Assembly (NCBI GenBank): GCA_019745775.1
Contig: JAIESR010000063.1
Span: forward strand, 1-64,000
Source: Xanthobacteraceae bacterium
Lineage (GTDB): Bacteria > Pseudomonadota > Alphaproteobacteria > Rhizobiales > Xanthobacteraceae
Length of the DNA stretch: 64,000 nt
Direction of reading: 5' to 3'
The position numbers and the translations under genes were made by a program. The notes beneath the pieces are model-generated. The model ran no database searches. It worked only from the letters and a program-made list of their open reading frames with translations, and was not told the origin of the DNA. Every line of letters begins with the position of its first letter. Positions within the stretch are counted from its first letter, which is position 1. Positions 55,326 to 64,000 of this stretch are shown piece after piece.

Positions 55326-58088
55326 ATGGATGCCGCGCGTTCCCTTCCGCCGTCAGGCTTTGCGTCCGATCCGCCGGCCGATCCGGCGGGCGCTGCCGCG
55401 CAGCCGTCCGATGCCGGCGCGCGGCCCACGCCGGTCATGGAGCAATACCTCGAGATCAAGGCCGCCAATCCGGACTGTCTCCTGTTTTATCGGATGGGCG
55501 ATTTCTACGAGCTGTTCTTCGAGGACGCCGAAGTCGCGGCCCGCGCGCTCGGCATCGTGCTCACCAAGCGCGGCAAGCACCTTGGCCGCGACATCCCGAT
55601 GTGCGGCGTGCCGGTCATCCGCGCCGACGAATATCTGCATCGCCTGATCGCGCAGGGCCACCGCGTCGCGGTCTGCGAGCAGATGGAAGACCCGGCGCTG
55701 GCGCGCAAGCGCGGCTCGAAGAGCGTCGTCAAGCGCGACGTCGTGCGTCTCGTGACGCCCGGCACGCTGACCGAGGACACGCTGCTCGACGCGCGGCGCA
55801 ACAATTACCTGCTCGCGCTCGTGCGCGCCCGGTCGAGCGACGACGCGAGCCGTTTCGCGCTCGCCTGGATCGATATCTCCACCGGCGAGTTCCGCATCGC
55901 CGAATGCGACCGCCCGGGCCTTGCCGCCGAACTGGCGCGGCTCGAACCGAGCGAGATCATCGTCTCCGACGTGCTCTATTCGGACGCCGACCTCGCGCCG
56001 TTCCTGCGCTCGCTGCCGGCGGTGACGCCGCTCACCCGCGACGTGTTCGACGGCGCGACCGCCGAGCGGCGGCTGTGCGCCTACTTCTCGGTCGCGACCT
56101 CCGACGCGTTCGGCGTCCTCTCGCGGCTGGAGCTGACGGCCGCGGCGGCCTGCATCACCTACGTGGAACGCACGCAGCTCGGCCAGCGCCCGCCACTGTC
56201 GCCGCCGCTGCGCGAGGCCGAAGGCGCAACGCTGGCGCTCGATCTCGCCACCCGCAGCAATCTCGAATTGATCCGCACGCTCGGCGGCGAACGGCGCGGC
56301 TCGCTGCTCGCCGCCCTCGACCGCACCGTGACCGCCGCGGGTTCGCGGCTGCTCGCGCAGCGGCTGGCGGCGCCGCTGACCGATCCGGCATTGATCGCGC
56401 AGCGCCACGACGCGGTGGCGCATTTCGTGACGCAACCGACCCTGCGCGCCGCGCTGCGCGCCAAGCTCAAGGGCGCGCCCGATCTCGCGCGTGCGTTATC
56501 GCGGCTGGTCGTCGACCGCGGCGGCCCGCGCGACTTGGCCGCGATCCGCGACGGCATCGATGCGGCCGCCGACCTCGCGGCCGCGCTCACCGACGGGACG
56601 GGCATCCCCGCAGACGTGCAACGGACGGCGACCGCCTTGCGCAGTCCCGACGCCGCGATCGCGCGTGAACTCGCGGCGGCGCTCGACGACGAGCTGCCGC
56701 TGTTCAAGCGCGACGGCGGCTTCGTGCGACCGGGCTACGACGCCGCGCTCGACGAGGCGCGCATGCTGCGCGAAGGCACCCGCGACGTCATCGCCGCGCT
56801 CCAGGCGCGCTACGCCGACGACACCGGCGTGCGCGCGCTGAAGGTGAAGCACAACAACCAGCTCGGCTATTTCGTCGAGGTGCCGGCGCAGCATGCCGAG
56901 AAGCTGCGGCAACCGCCTCTCAGCGCTACCTTCATCCACCGCATGACCATGGCCGGCCAGGTGCGCTTCACCACCACCGAGCTCGGCGAGCTGGAAGCCA
57001 AGATCATCGGCGCCGGCGATCGCGCGCTGCGCATCGAGCTCGACACCTTCGAGCGGCTGGCGGCGCAGGTGACCGCTGCCGCCGCTCCGATCAAGCAAGC
57101 CGCCGAGGCGCTGGCCGCGCTCGACGTCGCCGCCGCGCTCGCGCAGATCGCGGTCGACCAGGACTATGTGCGGCCCGAGGTCGACGGCTCGCACGACTTC
57201 GTCATCGAGGGCGGACGGCATCCGGTAGTCGAGCAGGCGCTGATCGCCGACGGCGGGCCGTTCGTTGCCAACGATTGCGATCTGTCGCCGCTGCCCCAGG
57301 AGGGCGCCGGCCGCATCTGTCTGCTCACCGGACCCAACATGGCCGGCAAGTCGACGTTCCTGCGCCAGAACGCGCTGATCGCGATCATGGCGCAGATGGG
57401 CAGCTTCGTGCCGGCGCGCCGCGCCAGGATCGGCGTGGTCGACCGGCTGTTCTCGCGCGTCGGCGCGGCCGACGATCTCGCGCGCGGGCGCTCCACGTTC
57501 ATGGTCGAGATGGTCGAGACCGCCGCCATCCTCAACCAGGCCGGCGAGCGCTCGCTCGTCATCCTCGACGAGATCGGACGCGGCACCGCGACCTTCGACG
57601 GCCTTTCGATCGCCTGGGCGACGATCGAGCATCTGCATGCGGCGAACCGCTGCCGCGCGCTGTTCGCGACGCACTTCCACGAGCTGACGGTGCTCGCGAC
57701 CAAGCTGCCGCGGCTGTTCAATTCGACCGTGCGGGTCAAGGAATGGCAGGGCGAGGTCGTGTTCCTGCACGAGGTGGTGCCGGGCGCGGCCGACCGGAGC
57801 TACGGCATCCAGGTCGCAAAGCTCGCCGGCCTGCCGGCGAGTGTCATCGAGCGCGCCAAGCTCGTGCTGGCGAAGCTCGAAGCCGAGGACCGGGCCGCAC
57901 CGCCCGGCTTCGACGACCTGCCGCTGTTTGCGGCGACGGCGCCGAAGGCGCCCGCCGAGTCTCCGATCGATGCCGCGCTTGCGGAAGTGGTTTCCGCCCT
58001 CGCCGCGATCAATCCCGACGAGCTGTCGCCGCGCGAGGCGCTCGAAGCGCTCTACGCCCTGAAGGCAAAATCCGCCGCCAAAGCTTAG
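55326..58088 (+). CDS. mutS: DNA mismatch repair protein MutS
   Basis: MutS recognises mismatches and starts repair. The 920-residue protein has the mismatch-binding [15 protein letters not shown] motif (Phe-x-Glu; about residues 57-71), the connector and lever domains, and the C-terminal ATPase with Walker [10 protein letters not shown] at 669-677, then Walker [17 protein letters not shown] and ATHFHELT. A Pro/Ala-rich stretch of about 30 residues precedes the domain. Its usual neighbour glnD is two genes downstream, with a Bug gene between them. Confidence 0.97.
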   Translation: MDAARSLPPSGFASDPPADPAGAAAQPSDAGARPTPVMEQYLEIKAANPDCLLFYRMGDFYELFFEDAEVAARALGIVLTKRGKHLGRDIPMCGVPVIRADEYLHRLIAQGHRVAVCEQMEDPALARKRGSKSVVKRDVVRLVTPGTLTEDTLLDARRNNYLLALVRARSSDDASRFALAWIDISTGEFRIAECDRPGLAAELARLEPSEIIVSDVLYSDADLAPFLRSLPAVTPLTRDVFDGATAERRLCAYFSVATSDAFGVLSRLELTAAAACITYVERTQLGQRPPLSPPLREAEGATLALDLATRSNLELIRTLGGERRGSLLAALDRTVTAAGSRLLAQRLAAPLTDPALIAQRHDAVAHFVTQPTLRAALRAKLKGAPDLARALSRLVVDRGGPRDLAAIRDGIDAAADLAAALTDGTGIPADVQRTATALRSPDAAIARELAAALDDELPLFKRDGGFVRPGYDAALDEARMLREGTRDVIAALQARYADDTGVRALKVKHNNQLGYFVEVPAQHAEKLRQPPLSATFIHRMTMAGQVRFTTTELGELEAKIIGAGDRALRIELDTFERLAAQVTAAAAPIKQAAEALAALDVAAALAQIAVDQDYVRPEVDGSHDFVIEGGRHPVVEQALIADGGPFVANDCDLSPLPQEGAGRICLLTGPNMAGKSTFLRQNALIAIMAQMGSFVPARRARIGVVDRLFSRVGAADDLARGRSTFMVEMVETAAILNQAGERSLVILDEIGRGTATFDGLSIAWATIEHLHAANRCRALFATHFHELTVLATKLPRLFNSTVRVKEWQGEVVFLHEVVPGAADRSYGIQVAKLAGLPASVIERAKLVLAKLEAEDRAAPPGFDDLPLFAATAPKAPAESPIDAALAEVVSALAAINPDELSPREALEALYALKAKSAAKA

Positions 58089-58130
58089 CCAAAGCCCGGT
58101 ATACTCCGTGCCAACAACGGGGAAACGGCA

Positions 58131-59090
58131 ATGGCAGGCTGGCGGGCACTCATTGCATTCATCTGCCTCGTTGTCGGTGCGGCCGACGCAAAGGCCTATC
58201 CGACGCGCCCCATCACCATCATCGTGCCGGCGGCGCCGGGTGGCGTGAGCGACAGCCTTGCGCGCGCGGTCGGCCAGCGCCTGGGCGAGGCCTGGGGTCA
58301 GCAGGTGATCGTCGAGAACCGCGGCGGCGCCAACCACCAGATCGGCGCGGCGCAGGTGGCCAAAGCGGCGCCCGACGGCCATATGCTGATGCTCGGCGCG
58401 GAGACGATCTTCGTGATCAATCCGTCGCTCTACAGCAAGCTTCCCTACGCGGTGATGGACTTCGCGCCGGTCACCGGGCTCGTGCGCGCCAACCAGGCGC
58501 TGCTGGCGCATGCGAAGTTCGCGCCCAAAAGCGTCGGCGAGATGATCGCGCTGGCGAAGCAGAAACCCGGCACCATCAGCTACGGCACGTCGGGCGTCGG
58601 TTCGGCGGGCCATGTCAATGTCGCGCTGCTCGAAAGCATGGCGAATGTGAAGCTCCAGGCGGTGCACTATCGCGGCGCCGCGCCCGCGCTCAACGACGTC
58701 GTCGCCGGTCACATCCAGCTCACTTCGGTGGCGGTCAGTTCCGGGCTGGAGCCTTGGCGCAACGGCCTGGTCAAGATGCTCGGCATTGGCAGCGCGCAGC
58801 GCATGCCCGGCATCCCGGAAGTGCCCACGGTGGCCGAGAGCGTGCCGGGCTACGAGGCCACCACCTGGTTCGGGCTGTTCGCCACCGCCGGCACGCCGCG
58901 CGACGTCGTGCTCAAGATCAACGCCGAGGTGCAGAGCCTGTTCAACGAAGCGGCGTTCCGCAAGCGCTTCGTCGAGCCGCTGCTCTACGACGTGATGACG
59001 TCTTCGCCCGAGCAGTTCGAGGCTTTCATCGCCGCCGAGACGACGAAATGGGCCAAGGTCATCCGCGACGCCAACCTCAAAGTCGACTAG
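58131..59090 (+). CDS. Bug/TctC-type solute-binding protein between mutS and glnD
   Basis: This 319-residue periplasmic protein has a signal peptide (ALIAFICLVVGAADAKAY), then PTRPITIIVPAAPGGVSDSLARAVGQRL, VENRGGANHQIGAAQVAKAAPDGH, VHYRGAAPALNDVVAGHIQ and PTVAESVPGYEATTWFGLFATAGTP, an almost textbook Bug protein. A candidate TATACT-like -10 lies at about 58098. It separates mutS and glnD, which are usually adjacent in related bacteria, and so looks like an insertion. No partner transporter genes are near. Confidence 0.93.
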   Translation: MAGWRALIAFICLVVGAADAKAYPTRPITIIVPAAPGGVSDSLARAVGQRLGEAWGQQVIVENRGGANHQIGAAQVAKAAPDGHMLMLGAETIFVINPSLYSKLPYAVMDFAPVTGLVRANQALLAHAKFAPKSVGEMIALAKQKPGTISYGTSGVGSAGHVNVALLESMANVKLQAVHYRGAAPALNDVVAGHIQLTSVAVSSGLEPWRNGLVKMLGIGSAQRMPGIPEVPTVAESVPGYEATTWFGLFATAGTPRDVVLKINAEVQSLFNEAAFRKRFVEPLLYDVMTSSPEQFEAFIAAETTKWAKVIRDANLKVD

Positions 59091-59163
59091 CCCTCAACCA
59101 ATTGAACAAAAAAAAGAAATCAGCTACGCTCAAACAATCATCACGCCGCCGCGCCGCCGGCGG

Positions 59164-62004
59164 ATGACAGGCACCACCGGCTCCGCTATCCCCTCTGGCA
59201 TGCTGACGCCCGCCGAACAGTCCCTTCGCATGTCCGCCGACCTGCTCGACGTGAATGCGCTGGCGGCCGACCTTGACAAGATTTGCGAGCAGCACGCCGG
59301 GCGCGAGCGGGAATTGCGGAGCGCCCTGGCGCAGCGGCTGAAGGCCGCGCTGGTGGAGGGGCGCGCCGCCGCCGAGAAGCTGCTGCTGAGCGACCGTCAC
59401 GGCCGCCGCTGTGCCGAGCGGCTGTGCCACATGCAGGACGAGATCATTCGGCTGCTGTTCGAGCTCACCGAGAAGCATCTCTATCCCGCGCAGAACCGCT
59501 CCGAAGCCGAGCAGATGGCCGTGATCGCGACCGGCGGCTATGGGCGCGGATTGCTGGCGCCGGGCTCCGATATCGATCTGTTGTTCCTATTGCCCTACAA
59601 GAAGACCGCGTGGGGCGAGTCCGTCGCGGAGACCATTCTCTACTGTCTCTGGGACATGGGACTGAAGGTCGGCCACGCGACGCGCTCGATCAACGAATGC
59701 GTGCGGCAGGCCAAGGCCGACATCACCATCCGCACCGCCGTGCTCGAAGCGCGGTTCCTGCTCGGGGACCGCAGGCTGTTCGACGAGATGGTCGCCCGTT
59801 TCGACAAGGACGTGGCGACCGGCACCGCGCCGGAATTCGTCGCCGCCAAGCTTGCCGAGCGCGAGGAGCGCCACCGCCGTGCCGGGCAGTCGCGCTACCT
59901 GGTCGAGCCCAACGTCAAGGACGGCAAGGGCGGCCTGCGCGACCTGCACACGCTGTTCTGGATCGCCAAATACGTCTACCGCGTGCGCGAGCCCGAGGAG
60001 CTGATCCAGAAGGGCGTGTTCAACCGTTCGGAATTCATGCTGTTCCGCCGCTGCGAGGATTTCCTCTGGTCGGTGCGCTGCCACATGCACTTCATCACCG
60101 GCCGCGCCGAGGAGCGGCTCTCGTTCGACATCCAGCGCGAGATCGCAGTACGGCTCGGCTACACGTCACACCCCGGCCTGCGCGACGTCGAGCGCTTCAT
60201 GAAGCACTACTTCCTGATCGCGAAGGACGTCGGCGATCTCACCGCGATCCTGTGCGCCGAGCTCGAAGACAGCCAGGCCAAGGCGATGCCGGTGCTCTCG
60301 CGCATGATGGCGCGGTTCCGGCCGTCGCAGCGGCGCACGCTGAGCGAGACCGAGGATTTCATCGTCGACTACAACCGCGTCACGGTCGCCGACCAGACGG
60401 TGTTCAAGCGCGATCCGATCAACCTGATCCGCGTCTTCCATCTGGCGCAGAAGTACAATCTGGCGTTCCACCCGGACGCGATGCGCGCCATCCGCCACTC
60501 TCTCCACTTGATCGACAACGACCTGCGCGAGAGCGCGGAGGCCAATCGCCTGTTCCTCGAGATCCTGACCTCGAAGAACGACGCCGAGACCGTGCTGCGG
60601 CGGATGAACGAAGCCGGCGTGCTCGGCAAGTTCGTGCGTACCTTCGGCCGCATCGTGGCGATGATGCAGTTCAACATGTATCACCACTACACGGTCGACG
60701 AGCATCTGTTGCGCTGCATCGGCATTCTGTCCGACATCGAGGCCGGGCGCGCCGAGGATGCGCCGTTCGCCGCGGAGCTGATGCGCACCATCCAGCCGGA
60801 GCACCGCACGCTGCTCTATGTGGCGCTGTTCCTGCACGATATCGCCAAGGGCCGGATCGAGGACCATTCGATCGCCGGCGCACGCGTGGCGCGACGGCTG
60901 TGCCCGCGTTTCGGGCTTTCGCCGGCGGAGACCGAGACCGTCGCCTGGCTGGTCGAGCAGCACCTCGTGATGTCCACGGTGGCGCAGTCGCGCGACCTCT
61001 CCGACCGGGTCACGATCCAGCACTTCTCCGAGGTGGTGCAGTCGGTCGAACGGATGAAGCTCCTCACTTTGCTCACCGTCGCCGACATCAAGGGCGTCGG
61101 CCCCGGCGTCTGGAACGGCTGGAAGGCGCAGCTGATCCGCACGCTCTACTACGAGACCGAGCCGGTGCTGACCGGCGGCTTCTCGGAAGTGAACCGCGCC
61201 CAGCGCGTCGCCTTGGCGCAGGCGGAGCTGCGCGGAGAGCTCAAGGACTGGCCCGCAAGCGAGGTCGACGCCTATGTTGCCCGCCACTACCCGGCCTACT
61301 GGCTCAAGGTCGACCTGCCGACCAAGGTCGCGCACGCGCGCTTCGTGCGGGCGACCGAAGCCGCCGGCAAGTCGCTGGCGACCGCGATCAACCTCGACGA
61401 GGCGCGCGGCGTGGCGGAACTGACCGTCTACGCGCCCGACCATCCGCGGCTGCTATCGATCATCGCCGGTGCCTGCGCCACCACCGGCGCGAACATCGTC
61501 GATGCGCAGATCTACACCACCACCGACGCGCGCGCGCTCGACACCATCGCGGTTTCGCGCGGCTTCGAGCGCGACGACGACGAGGAGCGGCGCGCCGCGC
61601 GCGTGGCGTCGACGATCGAGCAGGCGCTGCGCGGCGATCTGCGGCTGCCGGAGATGGTCGCCAAACGCGCCCCGCCCAAGGGCCGCCTGAAGGCGTTCGC
61701 GGTCGAACCCGACGTGACCATCAACAACCAGTGGTCCAATCGCTACACCATGGTCGAAGTGACCGGGCTCGACCGGCCAGGCTTGCTCTATGAATTGACC
61801 GCGACGCTGTCGAAGCTGAACCTCAACATCGCATCGGCGCACGTCGCGACGTTCGGCGAGCGCGTGGTCGACGTTTTCTATGTGACCGATCTGCTCGGCG
61901 ACAAGATTTCCTCGGCCACCCGGCAGGCGGCGATCAAGCGCGCGCTGCTGCAGCTGTTCGTGTCGACCGACGCGCCGGCGAAGCCGGAAGTGGCCGCGAG
62001 CTGA
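59164..62004 (+). CDS. glnD: Bifunctional uridylyltransferase/uridylyl-removing enzyme
   Basis: GlnD senses glutamine and adds or removes UMP on PII proteins, controlling nitrogen metabolism. The 946-residue protein has the nucleotidyltransferase site GGYGRGLLAPGSDIDLLF (from residue 124, with the DxD), a PII-uridylyl helical region, the HD domain with FLHDIAKGR (His558 and Asp559) for UMP removal, and two C-terminal ACT domains (VYAPDHPRLLSIIAGACATTGANI and VTGLDRPGLLYELTATLSKLNLNI). All sites look intact. Confidence 0.97.
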   Translation: MTGTTGSAIPSGMLTPAEQSLRMSADLLDVNALAADLDKICEQHAGRERELRSALAQRLKAALVEGRAAAEKLLLSDRHGRRCAERLCHMQDEIIRLLFELTEKHLYPAQNRSEAEQMAVIATGGYGRGLLAPGSDIDLLFLLPYKKTAWGESVAETILYCLWDMGLKVGHATRSINECVRQAKADITIRTAVLEARFLLGDRRLFDEMVARFDKDVATGTAPEFVAAKLAEREERHRRAGQSRYLVEPNVKDGKGGLRDLHTLFWIAKYVYRVREPEELIQKGVFNRSEFMLFRRCEDFLWSVRCHMHFITGRAEERLSFDIQREIAVRLGYTSHPGLRDVERFMKHYFLIAKDVGDLTAILCAELEDSQAKAMPVLSRMMARFRPSQRRTLSETEDFIVDYNRVTVADQTVFKRDPINLIRVFHLAQKYNLAFHPDAMRAIRHSLHLIDNDLRESAEANRLFLEILTSKNDAETVLRRMNEAGVLGKFVRTFGRIVAMMQFNMYHHYTVDEHLLRCIGILSDIEAGRAEDAPFAAELMRTIQPEHRTLLYVALFLHDIAKGRIEDHSIAGARVARRLCPRFGLSPAETETVAWLVEQHLVMSTVAQSRDLSDRVTIQHFSEVVQSVERMKLLTLLTVADIKGVGPGVWNGWKAQLIRTLYYETEPVLTGGFSEVNRAQRVALAQAELRGELKDWPASEVDAYVARHYPAYWLKVDLPTKVAHARFVRATEAAGKSLATAINLDEARGVAELTVYAPDHPRLLSIIAGACATTGANIVDAQIYTTTDARALDTIAVSRGFERDDDEERRAARVASTIEQALRGDLRLPEMVAKRAPPKGRLKAFAVEPDVTINNQWSNRYTMVEVTGLDRPGLLYELTATLSKLNLNIASAHVATFGERVVDVFYVTDLLGDKISSATRQAAIKRALLQLFVSTDAPAKPEVAAS

Positions 62005-62043
62005 CGGCGCGGCCCGTCGCCAAACAGAATTCCAAAAACAACA

Positions 62044-62073
62044 ACGGCTGCGGGCGATATCGCCTGCAGCCGT
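62044..62073. terminator. Bidirectional hairpin terminator between glnD and the Met/Gly gene
   Basis: A 30-base near-perfect palindrome (15-base arms, one G-U type mismatch) lies between the convergent genes. On the minus strand it is followed by TTGTTGTTTTTGG, a good U-run; on the plus strand only by CGTGTTTG. It probably serves both genes. Confidence 0.75.
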
Positions 62074-62151
62074 CGTGTTTGAACTTCTCGTGGATTGAAC
62101 GGCTAACGGCGTTCGACGTCGAGAGTTCGGCAGATGGTCTAAGCGTCCGGC

Positions 62152-62517
62152 CTACTTCTTCTTGCCGGCGTCGCCCATGCCGCCCATGCCGCCGTCACCC
62201 ATGCCGCCCATTCCGCCGCCCATGCCTCCCATTCCGCCCATGCCTCCCATTCCACCCATGCCGCCCATTCCACCCATGCCGCCCATTCCACCCATGCCGC
62301 CTTTACCCTTGCCGCCCTTGCCTTTGCCGCCCTTGTCACCGGTGGCAGGGTTGGCGAGCTGGTCGCCGAGCGCCATCCAGAACCCGTCGTTCTGCGGGGC
62401 CTTGCTCTCGCCCTTCTTCTTCGCCTTTGCGGCAGCGAACGATTCAGTCGTAGCAGTGGTGAGCACAGGAGCGGACACAAGAAGTGCCGCTGCAACGAGA
62501 AGTGCGAGCTTTCGCAT
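62152..62517 (-). CDS. Secreted Met/Gly-repeat protein, unknown function
   Basis: This 121-residue protein has a signal peptide (MRKLALLVAAALLVSAPVLT), a short charged part with KAKKKGESKAPQNDGFWMALGDQLANP, a GKGKGGKGKGG linker, and then over 40 residues built from GGM repeats (about 11 to 14 units), ending MGDAGKKK. Methionine-rich repeats can bind copper or be oxidised; no such function is proven here. The DNA repeat (62172-62300) could expand or contract. The ATG at 62517 has GGGGGA eight bases upstream. Confidence 0.8.
   Translation of the reverse strand: MRKLALLVAAALLVSAPVLTTATTESFAAAKAKKKGESKAPQNDGFWMALGDQLANPATGDKGGKGKGGKGKGGMGGMGGMGGMGGMGGMGGMGGMGGMGGGMGGMGDGGMGGMGDAGKKK
62172..62300 (-). 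repeat. 18-bp-period coding minisatellite (GGM repeats)
   Basis: On the plus strand units such as CCCATTCCACCCATGCCG recur with 9-base sub-periodicity and small changes (CCGCCCATG, CCTCCCATT). It encodes the GGM repeats of the secreted protein. Length may differ between strains and could be compressed in assemblies. Confidence 0.85.
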
Positions 62518-62532
62518 GATTTGATCCCCCAA

Positions 62533-62844
62533 AAACGATTCCTAGCCGGGTTCTCCCGGGTACCTCGATGTTATGCTGGAAATTTTCGCGATGGAAGAGG
62601 ATTCATTCGCTTGTTAGCCATATAAGACGCTGAATTTGTTTATGTATATTTGTTCATCTGATCGTTCATCCGCGACGTTGGAAATTGGTTTCACACAAAC
62701 GTCCGACCGAATTTTTCGTCGAAAATACAGAGACTAGGCAAATGTGGTTGCGCACGGCCGCAGCGCGGTAACGGCCCTTAAACGAGGGCGGCCTACGGTG
62801 CCGCATGAGGTGTCTGGCCGCAGGGGAATGGCCGGGATGGGGAA
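62533..62844. other. AT-rich intergenic region before the penicillin-binding protein gene
   Basis: About 310 bases without a convincing gene. It is clearly AT-richer than its surroundings (for example TTTGTTTATGTATATTTG near 62636) and lies between divergent genes, so it probably holds promoters for both. A weak dyad (TTTTTCGTCGAAAA) lies near 62713. I could not fix a promoter. Confidence 0.45.
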
Positions 62845-64000
62845 ATGCCACGGCGCAAGAACAAGTCTGGCGAACGTCGCGAGCCGGTGGTCGATACGCC
62901 GCTGCCGCGGGCGTCGCGCGCCGATCCGGACGCGGGCGGGAGCGACAACATGAGCGGCGGCTCCCGCAAGCGCACGCGGTCGCCCTCGCCGCTGCGCCGG
63001 CTGTTCTACTGGTGCGCCGTGCTCGGCCTGTGGGCGTTGATCGTCGCCGGCGGCGCAGTCGTCTGGGTCGCCGCCAACCTGCCGCCGATCCACTCGCTCG
63101 AGATTCCGCGGCGGCCGCCGTCGATCGAGATCGTCGGCACCGACGGCAAGGTGCTCGCAACGCGCGGCGAGATGCACGGCGCGACGCTGACGCTGAAGGA
63201 GATGCCGCCTTATCTGCCGAAGGCGTTTCTGGCGATCGAGGATCATCGTTTCTACAGCCACTTCGGCGTCGATCCGATCGGCCTCATGCGGGCCGCCACC
63301 GCGAACCTGATGCGGCGCGGCGTGGCGCAAGGCGGCTCGACGCTGACGCAACAGCTCGCCAAGAACCTGTTCCTGACGCAGGAGCGCACCTTCGCGCGCA
63401 AACTCCAGGAGCTGGTGCTGGCGCTCTGGCTCGAGCGCAAGTTCTCCAAGACCGAGATCCTCGAGCTTTATCTCAACCGGGTTTATTTCGGCGCCGGCGC
63501 CTATGGCATCGACGCGGCTGCGCAGCGCTACTTCGGCAAATCCGCCCGCCACGTGACGATCGCGGAATCGGCGATGCTCGCCGGCCTGGTACGCTCGCCG
63601 TCGCGGCTTGCGCCCAACCGCAATCCCAACGGCGCCGAGCGGCGCGCGCAGGTCGTGCTCGCGGCGATGTCGACCCATGGCTACATCACCGACACCATGG
63701 CGCAGCACGCGCTGGCGCAGCCCGCCCGCGCGGTGAAGGTCGCGGGCAACGGCTCCGCCAACTACATCGCCGACTGGATCATGGACGTGCTCGACGATCT
63801 GGTCGGCCACGTCGACCAGGATCTCGTGGTGCGCACCTCGATCGATCCCGCGCTGCAGGCCGCCGCCGAGGCGGCACTCGTCAACGAGCTCGCGCAGAAG
63901 GGCGAGAAGTTCGGCGTGAGCCAGGGCGCGCTGATCGCCATGACCCCGACCGGCGCGGTGCGCGCGCTGGTCGGCGGCCGGAACTACGCGGAAAGCCAGT
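62845..64000 (+). CDS. Class A penicillin-binding protein (PBP1A type), 5' part only
   Basis: The gene runs off the window end after about 385 codons. A basic Ser/Arg/Pro-rich cytoplasmic tail (about 50 residues) is followed by one membrane segment (FYWCAVLGLWALIVAGGAVVWV) and a GT51 transglycosylase domain with EDHRFYSHFGVDPIGL, GGSTLTQQLAKNLFL, KFSKTEILELYLNRVYFGAGAYG and SAMLAGLVRSPSRLAP. The transpeptidase region begins (ALIAMTPTGAVRALVGGRNY) but its catalytic SxxK motif lies beyond the window. Such enzymes build and cross-link peptidoglycan. The ATG at 62845 has a G-rich site just upstream. Confidence 0.93.
   Translation, partial: MPRRKNKSGERREPVVDTPLPRASRADPDAGGSDNMSGGSRKRTRSPSPLRRLFYWCAVLGLWALIVAGGAVVWVAANLPPIHSLEIPRRPPSIEIVGTDGKVLATRGEMHGATLTLKEMPPYLPKAFLAIEDHRFYSHFGVDPIGLMRAATANLMRRGVAQGGSTLTQQLAKNLFLTQERTFARKLQELVLALWLERKFSKTEILELYLNRVYFGAGAYGIDAAAQRYFGKSARHVTIAESAMLAGLVRSPSRLAPNRNPNGAERRAQVVLAAMSTHGYITDTMAQHALAQPARAVKVAGNGSANYIADWIMDVLDDLVGHVDQDLVVRTSIDPALQAAAEAALVNELAQKGEKFGVSQGALIAMTPTGAVRALVGGRNYAESQ

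Noticed and set aside
62172-62300. CRISPR-like array
   Set aside because: The units are in frame, lack unique spacers and encode the GGM repeats of a secreted protein.
62744-62953. A 69-residue protein upstream of the penicillin-binding protein
   Set aside because: It is out of frame with the PBP gene, has no recognisable sequence and overlaps its better-supported start at 62845.

Overview
The window is a stretch of GC-rich alphaproteobacterial chromosome. The gene order, the many Bug/TctC-type solute-binding proteins, the PHB genes and the families of palindromic repeats point to Hyphomicrobiales, most likely a Bradyrhizobium- or Xanthobacteraceae-like soil bacterium. The placement rests on recognised protein families and synteny, not on a marker-gene search. 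No rRNA, tRNA, CRISPR array, transposase, integrase or phage gene was seen.

Bases 1-17,700 are a core block: an NDUFAF5-like methyltransferase, comF, grxC, a nitrilase-family amidase, a DUF1178 protein, an EamA exporter, ubiG, lysC, an RDD protein, ptsP, prfA, prmC, a DUF4167 protein, a second methyltransferase, gloB and a DUF985 cupin. A solute-binding protein and a VOC protein sit on the opposite strand between ptsP and prfA. Bases 17,700-22,100 are a PHB locus: phaA, phaB, two paralogous membrane proteins coupled to phaB, and divergently phaR, preceded by a one-domain mini-PhaR. Bases 22,100-34,250 mix housekeeping genes (rpmF, mtgA, ispG, zur) with a GGDEF/EAL protein, an HTTM-DCC1 fusion and its small partner, a bicupin, DUF1345, a patatin and a macrodomain protein.

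Bases 34,250-54,100 are accessory catabolism. First comes an acyl-CoA set (CaiB/BaiF transferase, acyl-CoA dehydrogenase, MaoC hydratase, SDR), then four tightly coupled genes for MetE-like zinc methyltransferases, then a secreted metallo-beta-lactamase-fold enzyme. After these comes an aromatic degradation operon read catI-catJ-pcaF-ligI-DUF1772-ligA-ligB-ligC, ending in a clear intrinsic terminator. It combines the last two steps of the 3-oxoadipate pathway with protocatechuate 4,5-cleavage. A 4-hydroxybenzoyl-CoA-type thioesterase, a solute-binding protein and an ACMSD-like amidohydrolase lie next to it.

Bases 54,100-64,000 return to core genes: mutS and glnD, with a solute-binding protein gene between them, a secreted Met/Gly-repeat protein, and the start of a class A penicillin-binding protein cut by the window end.

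The most interesting points are the one-domain PhaR paralogue overlapping phaR, the four-gene MetE-like array beside the protocatechuate operon, the mixed lower-pathway operon with basic tails on both dioxygenase subunits, and the unknown membrane proteins tied to phaB. No wholly new defence or mobile system was evident.
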